From: Polyrhizophydium stewartii | Taxonomy: Eukaryota; Chytridiomycota; Chytridiomycetes; Rhizophydiales | Direction: 5' to 3' | NCBI GenBank assembly: GCA_027604665.1 | Contig: JADGIZ010000047.1 | Location: forward strand, 12,501-34,533 | DNA length: 22,033 bases | In this document: piece by piece, positions 9,458-19,518 of the stretch | Layout of the letters: the number at the start of each line of letters is the position of its first letter | Position numbering within the stretch: position 1 is the first letter of the stretch | The notes under the pieces: generated by a model | Database searches by the model: none | What the model was told of the DNA's origin: nothing | The model's input: only the letters and a program-made list of their open reading frames with translations | Made by a program: the position numbers and the translations under genes

Positions 9458-12014
9458 ATGGGCGGCACAAGCGGCGACGCCGATGGGCATGCCGAGGCAC
9501 CCAACAGCGCGCTGGACGAGGATGCTCCGCAGCCGCACGAGGTCGCGTGGGACGCACCGCCGGCCGGTTTCCGCTTCGAGGACGGAGCAACCAGCGAAGA
9601 CGACGACGATGACGACGGCGAGGTGTGGGAGGAGGTTGCGGCACACCAAGGCGGCCAGTCCGGAGAAACGGACATCGGGGCCTCCGGAGCACAAGAAGAA
9701 GCCGAACCCCAGACGTCCCACGACGCCGGGCCGTCTTCGATCGAGATCAGCGCGGCCGATATGGCAAGCGCCAGGGGCAGGTGGGCGTCGGGCAGCAGGC
9801 GCCGACAAGCAAACCCGCCTGGGCCGCTGACCGCGTGTGCAGAACAACGGCCAGGCGCCGAGGAATCACGGCAGCGCAGCGGTCGTTCCGTCGGCTGCTT
9901 CACAGAACGCATCTCTTGACGCTCACGGCGGCGTCGCTGCTCCGCAACAAATGGTGCAACAGCGAGCTGCTCAAGGTGGGTGGCATTGGCCTCGCCACTT
10001 GATCACCGCGCCAGGCCGCCGAGTAAATGGTGGCTGACATTGAAGCCCGATATCGAGTGAGCAGGCCGTCCTGATCTCTATGCTCCCGCAGGATCTGGTA
10101 ACGTCTGCCGCCGTCGCGCTCCACGCCTCGCTTGATGAGACGATCTTGCCGCTCGTGCACCGTCTGGCGGAATGGTGGTTCGGAACCTTCCATTCACCAA
10201 CACTTTCAAACACGCGCTCCAAATCGGGCACGCTGACGGCGCCAGCAAGCGGTGCGGCCGAGGTTGCCGTCACAATCGGCAGCGCGGATGATGTGCTTAG
10301 CGCTCTTCAAGATGCAGCAGCGCGCCAAGTCAATGCGCCAGAAACCGCATCTGCTGTTGGCTTTACTGCCTTGTGCCGCGCGCTGGGACTTGATGCGCGA
10401 CTTGTAGCGTCCATGCACCCCATCCCGCTGTCGTTCGCAAAGGCGACTGGAGTAGGATCGGCGCGCTCGGGGATATCATCGATTGTGTTTTGGTGCGAGG
10501 TTCTTGGGCCGAAAAGCTTGTCCTGGACGCCAGTAACGCCTTGCAAAGGCCTGGTGCACAGCGCCCAAGAGCCTCAAGCGGCCGCAGACCAGCGCCAGCT
10601 GTGTTATGCCATTGCCTGGGATGCAGAGAACACGGCCAAAGACGTCACAGCACGCTATTCGGTGGCATGGAGCACGACGACGCGGAAGCTGCGCCTGCCG
10701 CCGGGCGAGCGCGGCGAAGGATGGTGGAAGCTTGTGCTGTGGCTGTATTCCAAGTCGGTTAAAACCGCACGCGAGCGGCGCGAGGACGCGGCCCTGGCTA
10801 TGTCGCAAGTCAACGAGCCGATGCCCACCAAGTTTGCTGGATTTGAAAACCATCCACTGTATGCTGATCGCGCGCAGCATTCATCCGAGTCGGTCGGGAC
10901 CTTGGCTGACTCAAGCGCGCAGGTATACGTTGGAGCGTCACTGCAAGAAGGATCAGATCATCTTTCCAAAGGACCAAAAATATGTCGTGGGCGTATTCAA
11001 GAAAGAAAACGTGTATCCGCGCTCGCATGTGCACACGGTGAGGCGAAAAAGGCGCCGGTCAGTGCCGACGGCCATGCCTGCATCGACGCTGAACATCGAG
11101 AAGCTGCGCAGCGAAGAGGCGTGGAAGCGCTTGGGAAGACAAGTCAAGGCGGGCGAGAGCCCTTTGGTTGTCCGCACCGAACGGCGCGGCCGCGGGTCCG
11201 CTTCATCGGAGCGCACCTCCAAGCGGCGAAAACAAACTCGCGAGGCGAACCGGGGCCAGGTCAGCGAAGATGACGGCGATGGCCTGGACAGTGCCGTGAG
11301 CGATGATGCAGGCGATAGCTACATGGAACAAGCCGATGAAAGTAGGAGAAGCGGGCAGCTTTTTGGTGAATGGCAGACAGATCCATTGGAACCGCCTGCC
11401 CTTGTTGATGTGAGCGGTGTGTTCCTGCTGCTTTCTCTGGCGTATGTGCTGATCACGGCAGGTGCGGGATCCAGGGACGCATCCCACGCAACCCATTTGG
11501 CAACATCGAGATCCTGCATCCACGCATGATTCCGAGCGGTGCAGTCCACATTCCGGTCAAGGGAGTTGCCTCGGTGGCGCGCAAGCTTGGCGTCGACTTT
11601 GCACAGGCGCTGGTGCGTCTGTATCTCACCACAGGCAATGCCGGCCGATCTTGCGCTCAGCGCTAACCATCTTACTGTGTGTCAAGACTGGATTCCAGTT
11701 TGCGGGCGGCCGGCCGACGCCGGTCATTGATGGAATAGTTGTGCTGAAAGAGAACGAGGAGATGATTCTCGAGGTGGGGTGGGGCCTGCGTGGCACAGCA
11801 CTTTATGGATACATATGTGCGGAGGAGCAGCACGCCAGCGACGGCGCTGATTCCAGCGCACACTCTACGATCACAGGCATTCGACCAGGATATGCAAGCC
11901 AAGCATCAGGCGCAGCTCCGGAAAAGAGAGGCCGCAGTTCTGGCACGGTGGAGACGCCTTGTTGTCGGGCTGATGACGCGGGCACGGCTGTTCCGAGAGT
12001 ACATGCGCGACTAA
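9458..12014 (+). CDS. RAD4: Rad4/XPC nucleotide-excision-repair damage sensor
   Basis: Exons 9458-9780, 9843-9975, 10065-10858, 10923-11037, 11104-11409, 11475-11612, 11687-11773 and 11877-12014 give 677 aa. Rad4/XPC (with Rad23) recognises helix-distorting lesions and starts global-genome repair. An acidic N-terminus holds DDDDDDGEVWEEV. The transglutaminase-like domain begins around HRTHLLTLTAASLLRNKWCN and contains GFTALCRALGLDARLV (about 251-265) and WWKLVLWLY. The DNA-binding beta-hairpin domains follow: BHD1 from EPMPTKFAGFENHPLYTLER (about 403 on), BHD2 with LFGEWQTDPLEPPALVDG, and BHD3 with RIPRNPFGNIEILHPRMIP and TGFQFAGGRPTPVIDGIVVL. The C-terminus is a basic helix (KREAAVLARWRRLVVGL). 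Each junction restores a known Rad4 segment, for example HPL/YTLERH and HT/LRSEEAW. Introns are 62 to 103 bp. It is shorter than human XPC, mainly through a short N-terminus. Confidence 0.95.
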
Positions 12015-12876
12015 ATCTCCTCGTTGGACGTCTCTCTTGCTTGCTGCGTCCCATCCGACAAAAGCCGAGGCACGATCGCAGCACGAGTGCGTTGGGCGGG
12101 CGTCAGCGTCTGCACTCAGACGGCCAACGCAACACGCAGATGCGAACCTGGAGATAGGAGTCAAGCTTTGCGTTTTCAAGGCGCAGCTCCTCGAGCCGCT
12201 GCTCGGTCTGCATCTTATCGGTCATGAGCGACTGAATGCGCGCCGTGAGCGTCTCTATCTCCTCCTTGACCTTGGCCTGGTCGCCCTCGAGCGCCGCGCA
12301 CTCTCGCTCCTGCAGCGCGCACTGGTCGTGTAACTCGCGAGTGATCTGCATCATCTGCTCCATCTCGCTGCGCACGCCGCGGGTGCGCTCGACGAGGCTG
12401 TCGATGTGCTGCACCATGCGCTGGAACTTTGGGTTGGCCTTGGCTGCCGCAAGATTGACCATGAGGTCGGGGTCGGCCGCGCCGGCGGTCTGCGCGGGCT
12501 CGGCGGTGGCGGTTGGACGCGAGGGGTCTGTGTGCGAGTCGTGGGACGTGCCGTCGCGGCCGCGGATGAGGTTGCCTGCGGACGGCGTTCGCAGGGGCTG
12601 GGCTGTTGAGCGGCCAGAGCGGTCGGTGCGGTCGGTGCGGTCGGTGCGAGTGCGCTGGCGGGCGTCCAGGTCGATGGGTGCGTCATGGTCGTCCGAATCG
12701 AGGCGCTGCTGTTGTTGCTGCTGCTGCTGGGACGCCGGGTGATGCCTGGCGCCATCAAAGTTGATGCGGACGCCCTCGATGCCGTCGATGCCGAAGCCCG
12801 CGGCCGCGCCGCCAAAGCCTGCGCCTGCGCCTGCGCCTGCGCCTGCGCTGGGAAGCGGCGTCGACGAGGTCGCCAT
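12011..12876 (-). CDS. 253-aa low-complexity plus coiled-coil protein of unknown function
   Basis: Inferred exons 12876-12148 and 12043-12011. The N-terminal half is low complexity: a Gly-Ala repeat (residues 10-20), Q8 (50-57), a TDR repeat (79-87) and a Ser/Thr/Pro-rich linker. Residues about 138-247 form a long continuous coiled coil (ERECAALEGDQAKVKEEIE, EQRLEELRLENAKLDSYL). I do not recognise a family. The last exon adds ten residues (QARETSNEEI): the intron donor GTTCGC pairs with the first AG after a GCTGAC motif, in phase 0, and extends the helix naturally. The alternative is read-through of the intron to a stop at 12103, adding VRICVLRW. With the spliced model the TAG overlaps the RAD4 TAA on the other strand. 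Its start lies 24 bp from the THG1 start. Confidence 0.7.
12621..12647. repeat. 9-bp tandem repeat (GGTCGGTGC)x3
   Basis: Three perfect copies on the plus strand, encoding the Thr-Asp-Arg repeat of the coiled-coil protein on the minus strand. Confidence 0.9.
12706..12729. repeat. CAG/CAA repeat encoding eight glutamines
   Basis: Eight consecutive CAG or CAA codons (minus strand), interrupted by two CAA, in the coiled-coil protein gene. Confidence 0.9.
12817..12846. repeat. 6-bp tandem repeat (GCCTGC)x5
   Basis: Five perfect copies, encoding the Gly-Ala repeat near the N-terminus of the minus-strand coiled-coil protein. It sits just inside the start codon of that gene, beside the divergent THG1 start. 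Confidence 0.9.
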
Positions 12877-12900
12877 CGAAGTTGCCAGCAAAGCCGACGA
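12877..12900. promoter_or_regulatory. 24-bp divergent spacer between coiled-coil gene and THG1
   Basis: The start codons of two divergent genes are separated by only 24 bp. The core promoter of each must therefore extend into the other's coding region, or one of the start codons is misplaced. Confidence 0.5.
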
Positions 12901-13770
12901 ATGGCCGCGACTCGCTTCGAGTACGTGCGAAACTTTGAGCAGCCGACGACGCTGCTGCGCAACACGTGGATAGTCGTGCGGCTCGACGGGCACGGCTTCC
13001 ACCGCTTCTCCAAGGAGCACCAGTTCGCCAAGCCCAACGATGTGCGCGCGCTGCACCTCATGAATGCCAGCGCCGCGGCCGTGATGCGCGAGTTCGACGA
13101 CATTGCGCTGGCGTACGGCCAGTCGGACGAGTTCAGCTTTGTGTTCCGGCCGTCGACGATGGTGTACAGCCGGCGCGAGGCCAAGATCATCACAAACCTG
13201 TGCAGCCTGTTCACGGCGACGTTTGTGATGCAGTGGCCGCAGTTCTTTGGCTCGCAGCCGCTGTCGTATGCGCCGTCGTTCGACGCCCGAGCGGTGTGCT
13301 ATCCGACGATCGCCAACCTGCGTGACTACATGAGCTGGCGGCAGGCCGACTGCCACATCAACAACCTGGTACGCCGCTGGATCGTGGAAGCTGCTCCCAC
13401 CGCCGCTATGCGAGCCTGCTGACTGACCGCCGCGCAGTACAACACGGCGTTTTGGGCGCTGGTGCTCGACAGCAAGGACCCAAAGACGGAGCAGCAGGCC
13501 GAGGCGATCTTGCGGGTGACGGACTCGGCGGCCAAGAACGAGATCCTGTTTACGCAGTTTGGCATCAACTACAACAACATCGATCCCATGTTCCGCAAGG
13601 GAAGCACGTTGTTCTGGCGCAAGCAGGATGTCGAGGAGGTCTCTGCCAAAACCGGCCAGCCGGTCGTGCGCAAGCGCAATGTGCTTGCGACAGAGTACGT
13701 GGACGTCATCGGCGAGTCGTTTTGGAAAGAGAATCCGCATCTTCTTTCGCGCGGCAAACAACGAGAATAG
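12901..13770 (+). CDS. THG1: tRNA-His guanylyltransferase Thg1
   Basis: Exons 12901-13368 and 13438-13770 give 266 aa, close to the yeast and human enzymes. Thg1 adds the extra G(-1) to the 5' end of tRNA-His by 3'-5' polymerisation, the identity element for histidyl-tRNA synthetase. Visible features: the start MAATRFEYVRNFEQ, the metal-binding carboxylates D29 (VVRLDGHGFHRFS) and D76-E77 (YGQSDEFSFVF) of the polymerase-like palm, and the family HINN signature (H152-N155) in DCHINNLYNTAFW, which spans the splice junction. The 69-bp intron has donor GTACGC, a GCTGACTGACC branch region and acceptor GCGCAG; unspliced it would hit a stop. The C-terminal part (FTQFGINYNNIDPMFRKGS, RKRNVLATEYVDVI) is typical. 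The start choice matches the conserved N-terminus exactly. Confidence 0.97.
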
Positions 13771-13895
13771 ACCTCGGCTGCTTCCTCCGCTTTCGGTAGA
13801 AGGAACACGGCACGTGCACAACAGTCTTTGTTTTTGTTCGAGGCAGCTTTAAAAAAAGGAAGTCGGGGGGGGGGAAGGGGCAGAGAAGCCGGCGT
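13771..13895. terminator. convergent 3' region between THG1 and NUG1
   Basis: 125 bp between convergent stops must hold both polyadenylation regions. It contains TTTAAAAAAAGG near 13849-13860 and then a plus-strand G10 run at 13865-13874 followed by AAGGGG, a purine-rich tract that could slow polymerase or form G-rich structures. Confidence 0.45.
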
Positions 13896-16318
13896 TCACT
13901 CCATGTCCTCGTCCTGGCCGTCGGTAGTGCTGCGTGCCATGCGGCGCTCGGCGCGCTTGCGCTGTTTCTGCGCCTTGCGCAGCTGCTGGTTCGTCTGCGG
14001 GTTGATCAGTGACTCGGCTGCCGACAGCGCAGAGACACGCTCGGCCTTCTTGGCGAGCGCAGCCTTCTTCTGAACGGGTTTGAAGCGGATCTCAGGCGCC
14101 GGCGCCGACTTTTTGGCGGACATTGCCGCGAATGCAGCCATGTCGAAATCCTCGTCCATGTTGTCCTCGCCGTCCTGGTCATCCGCGTCATCGTCGTCCA
14201 TCTCATCCGCGTCATCCTCCTCTTCGTCCTCGTCGTCGTCGCTCGCTTCGTCGTCCTCGTACTCTTCATCGTCCTCTTCATCGGTTTCCATCGTCTCGTG
14301 CTCGGCCGCATCCGCATCGGCATAGCCAGTGGGCAAGCCGTCGAGCGTCATGTCGACGGGAACGGTTGTCGAGCCCGCAAAGGCAATCATCTTGGACTTG
14401 CCGACAGGGGTTCCCTTGACGCCGTTCAGGACCTCTGTGCTCTCCAGCTCCACAATCTCGGACAGCGAGAACTCTTTGCTCCAGCCGTCGACAATGCTGC
14501 TTGAGATGTGGCTTTCGACGGCAACGCCGGACGCGGGCGGCAGCGTGTAGAAGGGGATGCGGCCGCTATTCCAGTCCTGGATCACCAGACGCGCGGCATT
14601 GTCGACGTCGGGGATGCCACCCTGACACAAACCAGTCGTACTCTCGGGTCAGCATCCAGCGCGAGGCAGAGATCAGGATGTTGGCCGTCAACGTACCCGG
14701 CGCAGCTTTCCACGCGCGCGGGCCAGCTGCACAAGAAAGTCGTGCGTGTCAGCAAAGAAGGGCACCGAGTAAAGCTGCATGAGCTGCTCCTTCTTGCAAC
14801 GCGAGACAATGAGGTCGACTGGTGGCGAGCGTCAGCATGCCGAACATGCGCGCTGCGAGAGATGCACAGCGCTCCGCACCTGGACCCGAGGGGTCTTCCA
14901 GCAGCTCAACCTTGACGCAGTTGCGAAGCAAGACCTGCGCCGCGTCCTCGTCGCTGGTACTGCGGCTAAAGACAATGCCAGGGCAGTCGAGCAGCTTGAT
15001 GTTCTTGTCGAGATGGATTGTCTGCGAGACCTTGGTGACGCCGGGCGTGGCGCCAACGTTGCAGACCTTTGAGCGCTTGAGCGAGTTGATGACGCTGGAC
15101 TTGCCGACGTTGGGGAAGCCAACGATGCCGACGGTGATGGACGTCTTGATGTTGAGGTTTCGGCAGTAGTTCTTGAGCAGGCGGATGAGGTTGTCGGCGC
15201 CTGTCGGGTCAGAGCGTGAGCATCATGCCTCTTGCGAGCAACGGAACACGAGAGCGGGGTCAGGGAAGCACACCAAGACACTCGCTGCTGCTCAGGAGAG
15301 CCTCGCTGGCCTGCTGGGTCGAGATGTTCGACTGGCCCAGGTTCATGCGCTGGTTCTGGGTGGAGGCCTTGAATGCGACGGTCGGGAACTCGTTGCGCAG
15401 ATACTTGAGCCACTGCTCGACGTTCTCGCGAGGCACCAGATCTGCACGCAAGATGGCGAGAGGCGGTCAGCAGCCGGATGGCCGAGAGAACATGCATGCA
15501 TGGCTGCCGCCGTCTCCCGCACCAATCTTGTTGAGCACCAGGATGATGCGCTTGTTGGCGCCAGAGTTGAGGATAAGCTCCTCGATCTGCTTGGTGCGGC
15601 AGCCGAGCGGGTCGCGCGCATCCAGGACCTCGAGGATGACGTCTGCGTTCTCGACGACCTTCTTGAACTCGCGGTAGTACGCCTTGCGCGAGTTGTCGCG
15701 GCGGCCCGTCAGCGCCGGGTCGCTGTTGTCCATGCCGCCGCCCGAGCCGGCCGACCCAACGACCGAGGCCTCGAACGCCTGGCCGCGCTTGCTCGCACTC
15801 GCCGCGAGCGCCGCGAGGTCGACTTGGTCGCGCGACAGGCCGCTGCGCGCCGCGATGCGGGCCTTGCGCTGCTCCTCGCGCTCGTCGACCGCCTGCCGTG
15901 CGCCGTGCCCGCCGTGCTGTCAGCGACCAAAAAAAAAAAAAGGGCAGAGCATCGGCACCTTGCGCTTCAGCTCCTCGGCCTGCTGCAGAAGCTTCTCCTT
16001 GAACGGGAACAGGTTGGGCACACCCGGGTCCTTCTTGAGTGCCTTGCGCTGCGGGTTGCGCTTGGCCTCCTTGCGGGCCTTGCGGTGGTGCTCGTTGACC
16101 TTTTTCTGGATTTTGTACTTTGTGGATGCCGACTGGCGCTTGCTCTTGTGTTCTGCGGGCGGCGACGGGCAGGCGCGGGCGGTGGGGCCGGACCAGTGGC
16201 GGCGGGACGGAGCCATGCGTTGCAGCGCGGCGGGGTGCAGAGGCGGGCGGCTGCGTCAGCTCTGCCGTGCAGGGCAGCATCGCCTGCCGCGGTGTCGCCA
16301 CGCACTCTTGTGGACCAT
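13896..16318 (-). CDS. NUG1: nucleolar circularly permuted GTPase of the Nug1/Grn1/GNL3 (nucleostemin) family
   Basis: Exons 16318-16306, 16152-15959, 15892-15523, 15441-15274, 15200-14880, 14818-14697 and 14621-13896 give 637 aa. The family acts in the nucleolus in 60S subunit maturation and export. The basic N-terminus [18 protein letters not shown] followed by [17 protein letters not shown] is diagnostic. The GTPase is circularly permuted: G4 NKID at 190-193 comes first, then G1 GFPNVGKSS at 276-284, G2 GATPGVT at 298-304 and G3 DCPG at 320-323. DARDPLGCR precedes G4, as usual in the family. The segment [20 protein letters not shown] closes the domain. The C-terminus has a strongly acidic tract (about 14155-14295) and a basic tail ([15 protein letters not shown]). 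Exon 1 is only 13 nt (MVHK plus one base); the phase fits and the resulting N-terminus matches fungal homologues. Confidence 0.93.
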
Positions 16319-16418
16319 TTTGCGGCTTTGAGGGCAAGCACGTCGGCCGGCACTCGGCGCCTGGCCGAAGGCGCAGTGGGCGGTCGTTTAATCAGCAACA
16401 AAGGCGCATGCGAGAGCT
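16319..16418. promoter_or_regulatory. 100-bp gap between kinase stop and NUG1 start
   Basis: Tandem minus-strand genes; the gap carries the kinase 3' end and the NUG1 promoter. No distinct element recognised. Confidence 0.35.
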
Positions 16419-19077
16419 CTAGAAGCCGTCGAATGCTGCTGCCATCTCGCGTGCGGCTCCCGGGTCGAGCGGCTCCGTCAGGCTGAGCTCCGGCGACTCG
16501 TGGCTCATCTCGACAATAATGGGCGCCAGCGACGGCGGGCGAGATGGCTGCGGCGGTGGCGGAACCTCGGGGTGCTTTGATCGTTGGCGCGAATGGGAGT
16601 GCACCGCGGAAGGAGGTGGCGGACGCACACGCCGCAGCTCGAGGCGACCCCACTCGATGCCGTGAAACCACGGATGCGTGCGCACGTCCCGCTCGCGGCC
16701 GAGCGATCCGAGTCGGTTCTCGCACTCGAACTCGAGCAGCCGGCACACCAGATCCTGCGCTTCGGCCGAGAAGAACGTGTCCGGGTTGGGCGGCCACCGT
16801 ATCTGGCCCCGCAGGATGCGGGTATACGTCCGGTTCGTGTCAAAGTCCTGGAAGGGAGAGCAACCCGAGCACATCTCGAAGATGAGAATCCCAAACGCCC
16901 ACCAGTCGACGGCGTAGGAGTACGGCTTGTTGAGGAGAATCTCTGGTGCAATATAGGACGGTGTGCCGCAAAATGACTTTGTCGTCTCGTCGGGGAATGT
17001 CCGCGGGTCGAGGTAAATGGCGAAGCCCAGATCAGAGATCTTGACAAAACCCTTTCCGTCGAGAAGCACATTCTCGGGCTTGAGGTCGCGGTAAATGATC
17101 CTGTTCTCGTGCAAGTACGCCAGCCCAAGCTGGATCTGCGCAGCAAAGAACATCGAGTTGGCCTCGTCAAGCCACTGCGTTGCATCAGGCACAGATACCA
17201 TATCAGCCACGCGATTAATCGGACCAGCATCTCTGCACTGATTCGCACCCCATGCGTTTTGATGCACTGGAATAGATCGCCTCCCGGAAGGTACTCTTGC
17301 AGCAGAAACACATGAGTACTGTCCTGGAAAGACGAGAGCATTTGCACGATGAATGGGCACCCACGCGAAAGATGCATGGCTTCTTTCTCGTTCCTCACGT
17401 GCCGCACCTGGTGCGATTTGCATATCCGGTCCTTGCGCATGACCTTGAGCGCAAGAAGCGCCTTGTCCGATATCCGCTTGGCCGCATAGACTGTCGCAAA
17501 TGCACCCTTTCCCAGCGCGCGGATGAGCTCAAAGTCGGCCAGTTTGTACCGCCTGTCGTCGCCGTCGATGAGCTCCATGGCGACATCCAGGACGTGCAGC
17601 CGCTCGACGCGCCGCTGCGGCTCAGACTGAACGGCGCCAGCGCCGTCGGGTCCGATGAGCGACATCCGCCGGGACGGGTTGAATTCCTCTGGCTCGAGGT
17701 TGCGCGGCAGACCGACCGCAGACGAGCGTCGCGACGAGTTGCCGCGACCATGGCTGCGGGTCGATGACATCTGCCGGGGGGCCCGAAGCAGCGCCAGAAC
17801 ATTCTCCTTTTTGTTCGCCTGGCTCGTGTCTGTTGCGGCGCTGCCTGGGAGATCCCCTGCCGCGACTCCGGCATCGGGTGCTGCTGCGTGCACCTGGTCG
17901 GGAAGGGCCTGCGCAATCGGGTTGGAGACTTTTCGTGAAGGACTCCGGCTCGGAGCTGCAGATGGCAGCCTGGGTCCATTGCGGGCGATGCTCAGTCGAC
18001 AACTCACGATCACGCAGCATGCAACCGCATATTCAGGTCACTCACGCAGAAGTTGCCGCGTCAGATGCTGCCGAGGGATCGCCAGCGTGGTTGTCTCGAC
18101 GGCTGCTTCGAGATGACAAACTCTTTGGATTTGTTCCTGCTGTTGAATCGCTCCTTGACGGCGGCAGCGGCGATGACTTTGGCCTCTTTTGTGCGTCAGA
18201 GTTTGGCATCTGACTAGGTGCCCGCTGCGAGACTGCGTCAGACTGCCTCGGCTGGACCGCAGGCGCCAGCGCCTTGGGTGCCGAAGGCTGTTTCTTTTGC
18301 GCAGCTTGACCTTGTGGGTCTTGCGACCTTTTTGACGTGCTCAGCTGCCGGGAGAGTGCCTCGCGCTGTCCAAATGTGGCCAGCCTGGCTGTGTCCTTGC
18401 CGCTCGCCGGCCGTGCGGAAGAGCTGGCGGGCGGGAGCGTTTGAGGTGCTCCACTCTGAGCCGCCTGCTGGTTGTTTGCCTTCAGAGAAACGGCAGGCGT
18501 TATGTCAGCGAGGATCAAGGAAGCATTGTTTGTCAGTATCACGACATGATGCGTAGCTATCGACAGCGCAATATGCGCGCACCACAGGAGTCCTGTTTTG
18601 GAATGCCGCTGATTTTGGGCGACTCTGCGTCGGGACAGCCGGCGGGAGGGACAAATGGCGAGGCGCCTGCGGGGGCGAGTGGCTGGAGAGCGCAATGCCC
18701 GAATCCGGCGCGGGAGACAGCCGATCTGACGGAGGCGACAAGCCGTCGGGAACGAGCTCATGGCTTGGCGACGGACCTGTTCGCTCGTTCGGGCCCGAGC
18801 CTTGGTGGGATGCGGATGTGGACGTCTGCGACGAGCCCGCTGGGTGCTTAATCGCTGCCGCGGGCGGAGGAAGGGCGGACGGCGACGGGCCAGCTGGTTC
18901 CTGCGCGAGCTTTGTCCGCAGAGAGGCCGTGATGGGCCTGGACTGAGTCCGCGGTGTGCGGGGATCTGGAGGCGTTGGAGACAGCACCGAGTTGCCTACT
19001 GAGCGCGAGTGGCCTTCGGCGTGCGAGTTTGCAGCTGGCGTCGCCTGCCGGGTGGCAGGCGCCATACTCGGCGCCAT
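16419..19077 (-). CDS. AGC-family Ser/Thr protein kinase, PKA-catalytic-subunit-like, with long disordered N-terminus
   Basis: Exons 19077-18583, 18479-18046, 17969-17249 and 17174-16419 give 801 aa. Residues 1 to about 430 are Ser/Pro/Gln/Ala-rich and disordered, with two PKA-type sites, RRSS (390-393) and RRMS (410-413). The kinase domain starts near 456: glycine loop GKGAFATVY, catalytic Lys in LALKVMRKD (about 485), YRDLKPEN (D580) and SDLGFA, where DFG is replaced by DLG (598-600). The activation segment KSFCGTPSYIAPE puts Ser at the place of the PKA activation-loop Thr. VDWWAFGILIFEM and RLGSLGRERDVRTHPWFHGIEW are AGC-typical. The protein ends in FDGF, an FxxF terminal hydrophobic motif as in PKA. 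The frame containing the glycine loop has no ATG of its own upstream (only GTG), supporting the spliced N-terminus. Whether it is the true PKA catalytic subunit or a distinct AGC kinase is open. Confidence 0.85.
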
Positions 19078-19518
19078 TGTGCGCGAGGCGCGTGGTGCTG
19101 GCGTGGTTTCCGGGTCGAGTCTGTTCGCGTCCCAAAGAGCGGGCAGTTGGTTCTGGCTGTGGGCGCGTCAAGGAGGACCGCGGCGGTTGCGAGGGCAGCC
19201 GCGTCGGCGGGCGCTGCTGTCGGAATGGTGAGGCCTGGTGGGAGCGAGTGCGGGGAGGTGCAACCGTGTGGATGCAAAAGCTGGTGCGGATGAGGGTGTG
19301 GATGCGGATGTGGATGCCCGCGGGCAGGCGGATTCGACTCCGAGCCGACTCGAAGGCTCGCAAACTTTCACGCTCGCGCAGTCGAGAGTGCGGGTCGAAA
19401 AAGCCTCTCGCGTCGCCACGGGCGCCATGTACTCTGTTATTGACATGTCGAAGCACCGCCACAGCGAGACTGAGCAGCATAAGAGGCGTTGGACATGTGG
19501 CAGCAGGCATCTTGCCTC
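19078..19518. other. 441-bp intergenic between DUG1 stop and kinase start
   Basis: Tandem minus-strand genes. I see no supported gene. A minus-strand ATG-initiated frame (about 19168-19428, MAPVATREAFSTRTLD) is Ser/Pro/Arg-rich and could be an upstream kinase exon or chance. Around 19285-19315 the plus strand repeats GGATG(T/C)GGATG-like units. The region probably holds the kinase promoter and 5' untranslated region, the longest such gap between assigned genes here. Confidence 0.45.

Noticed and set aside
9363..9692. N-terminal extension of the 540-aa protein to 650 codons
   Set aside because: The extended frame has no ATG upstream of 9362 (it would begin at GTG), is Arg/Pro-rich, and overlaps the RAD4 start.
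10606..11529. A separate 307-codon gene inside RAD4
   Set aside because: Its middle portion is RAD4 exons 4 and 5 read through intron 4; the ends are intron or wrong-frame translation.
12103..12147. Coiled-coil protein ending VRICVLRW with a stop at 12103
   Set aside because: Breaks the heptad pattern; the spliced end is in phase and uses the first AG after a CTGAC motif. Kept as an alternative.
15929..15941. A13 run as a frameshift or poly(A) insertion in NUG1
   Set aside because: It lies inside an intron (T13 on the coding strand) between donor and branch motif, acting at most as a pyrimidine tract.
17970..18013. Start of the kinase at 18013
   Set aside because: The codon there is GTG and lies in an inferred intron; splicing to upstream exons keeps frame and gives an ATG start at 19077.
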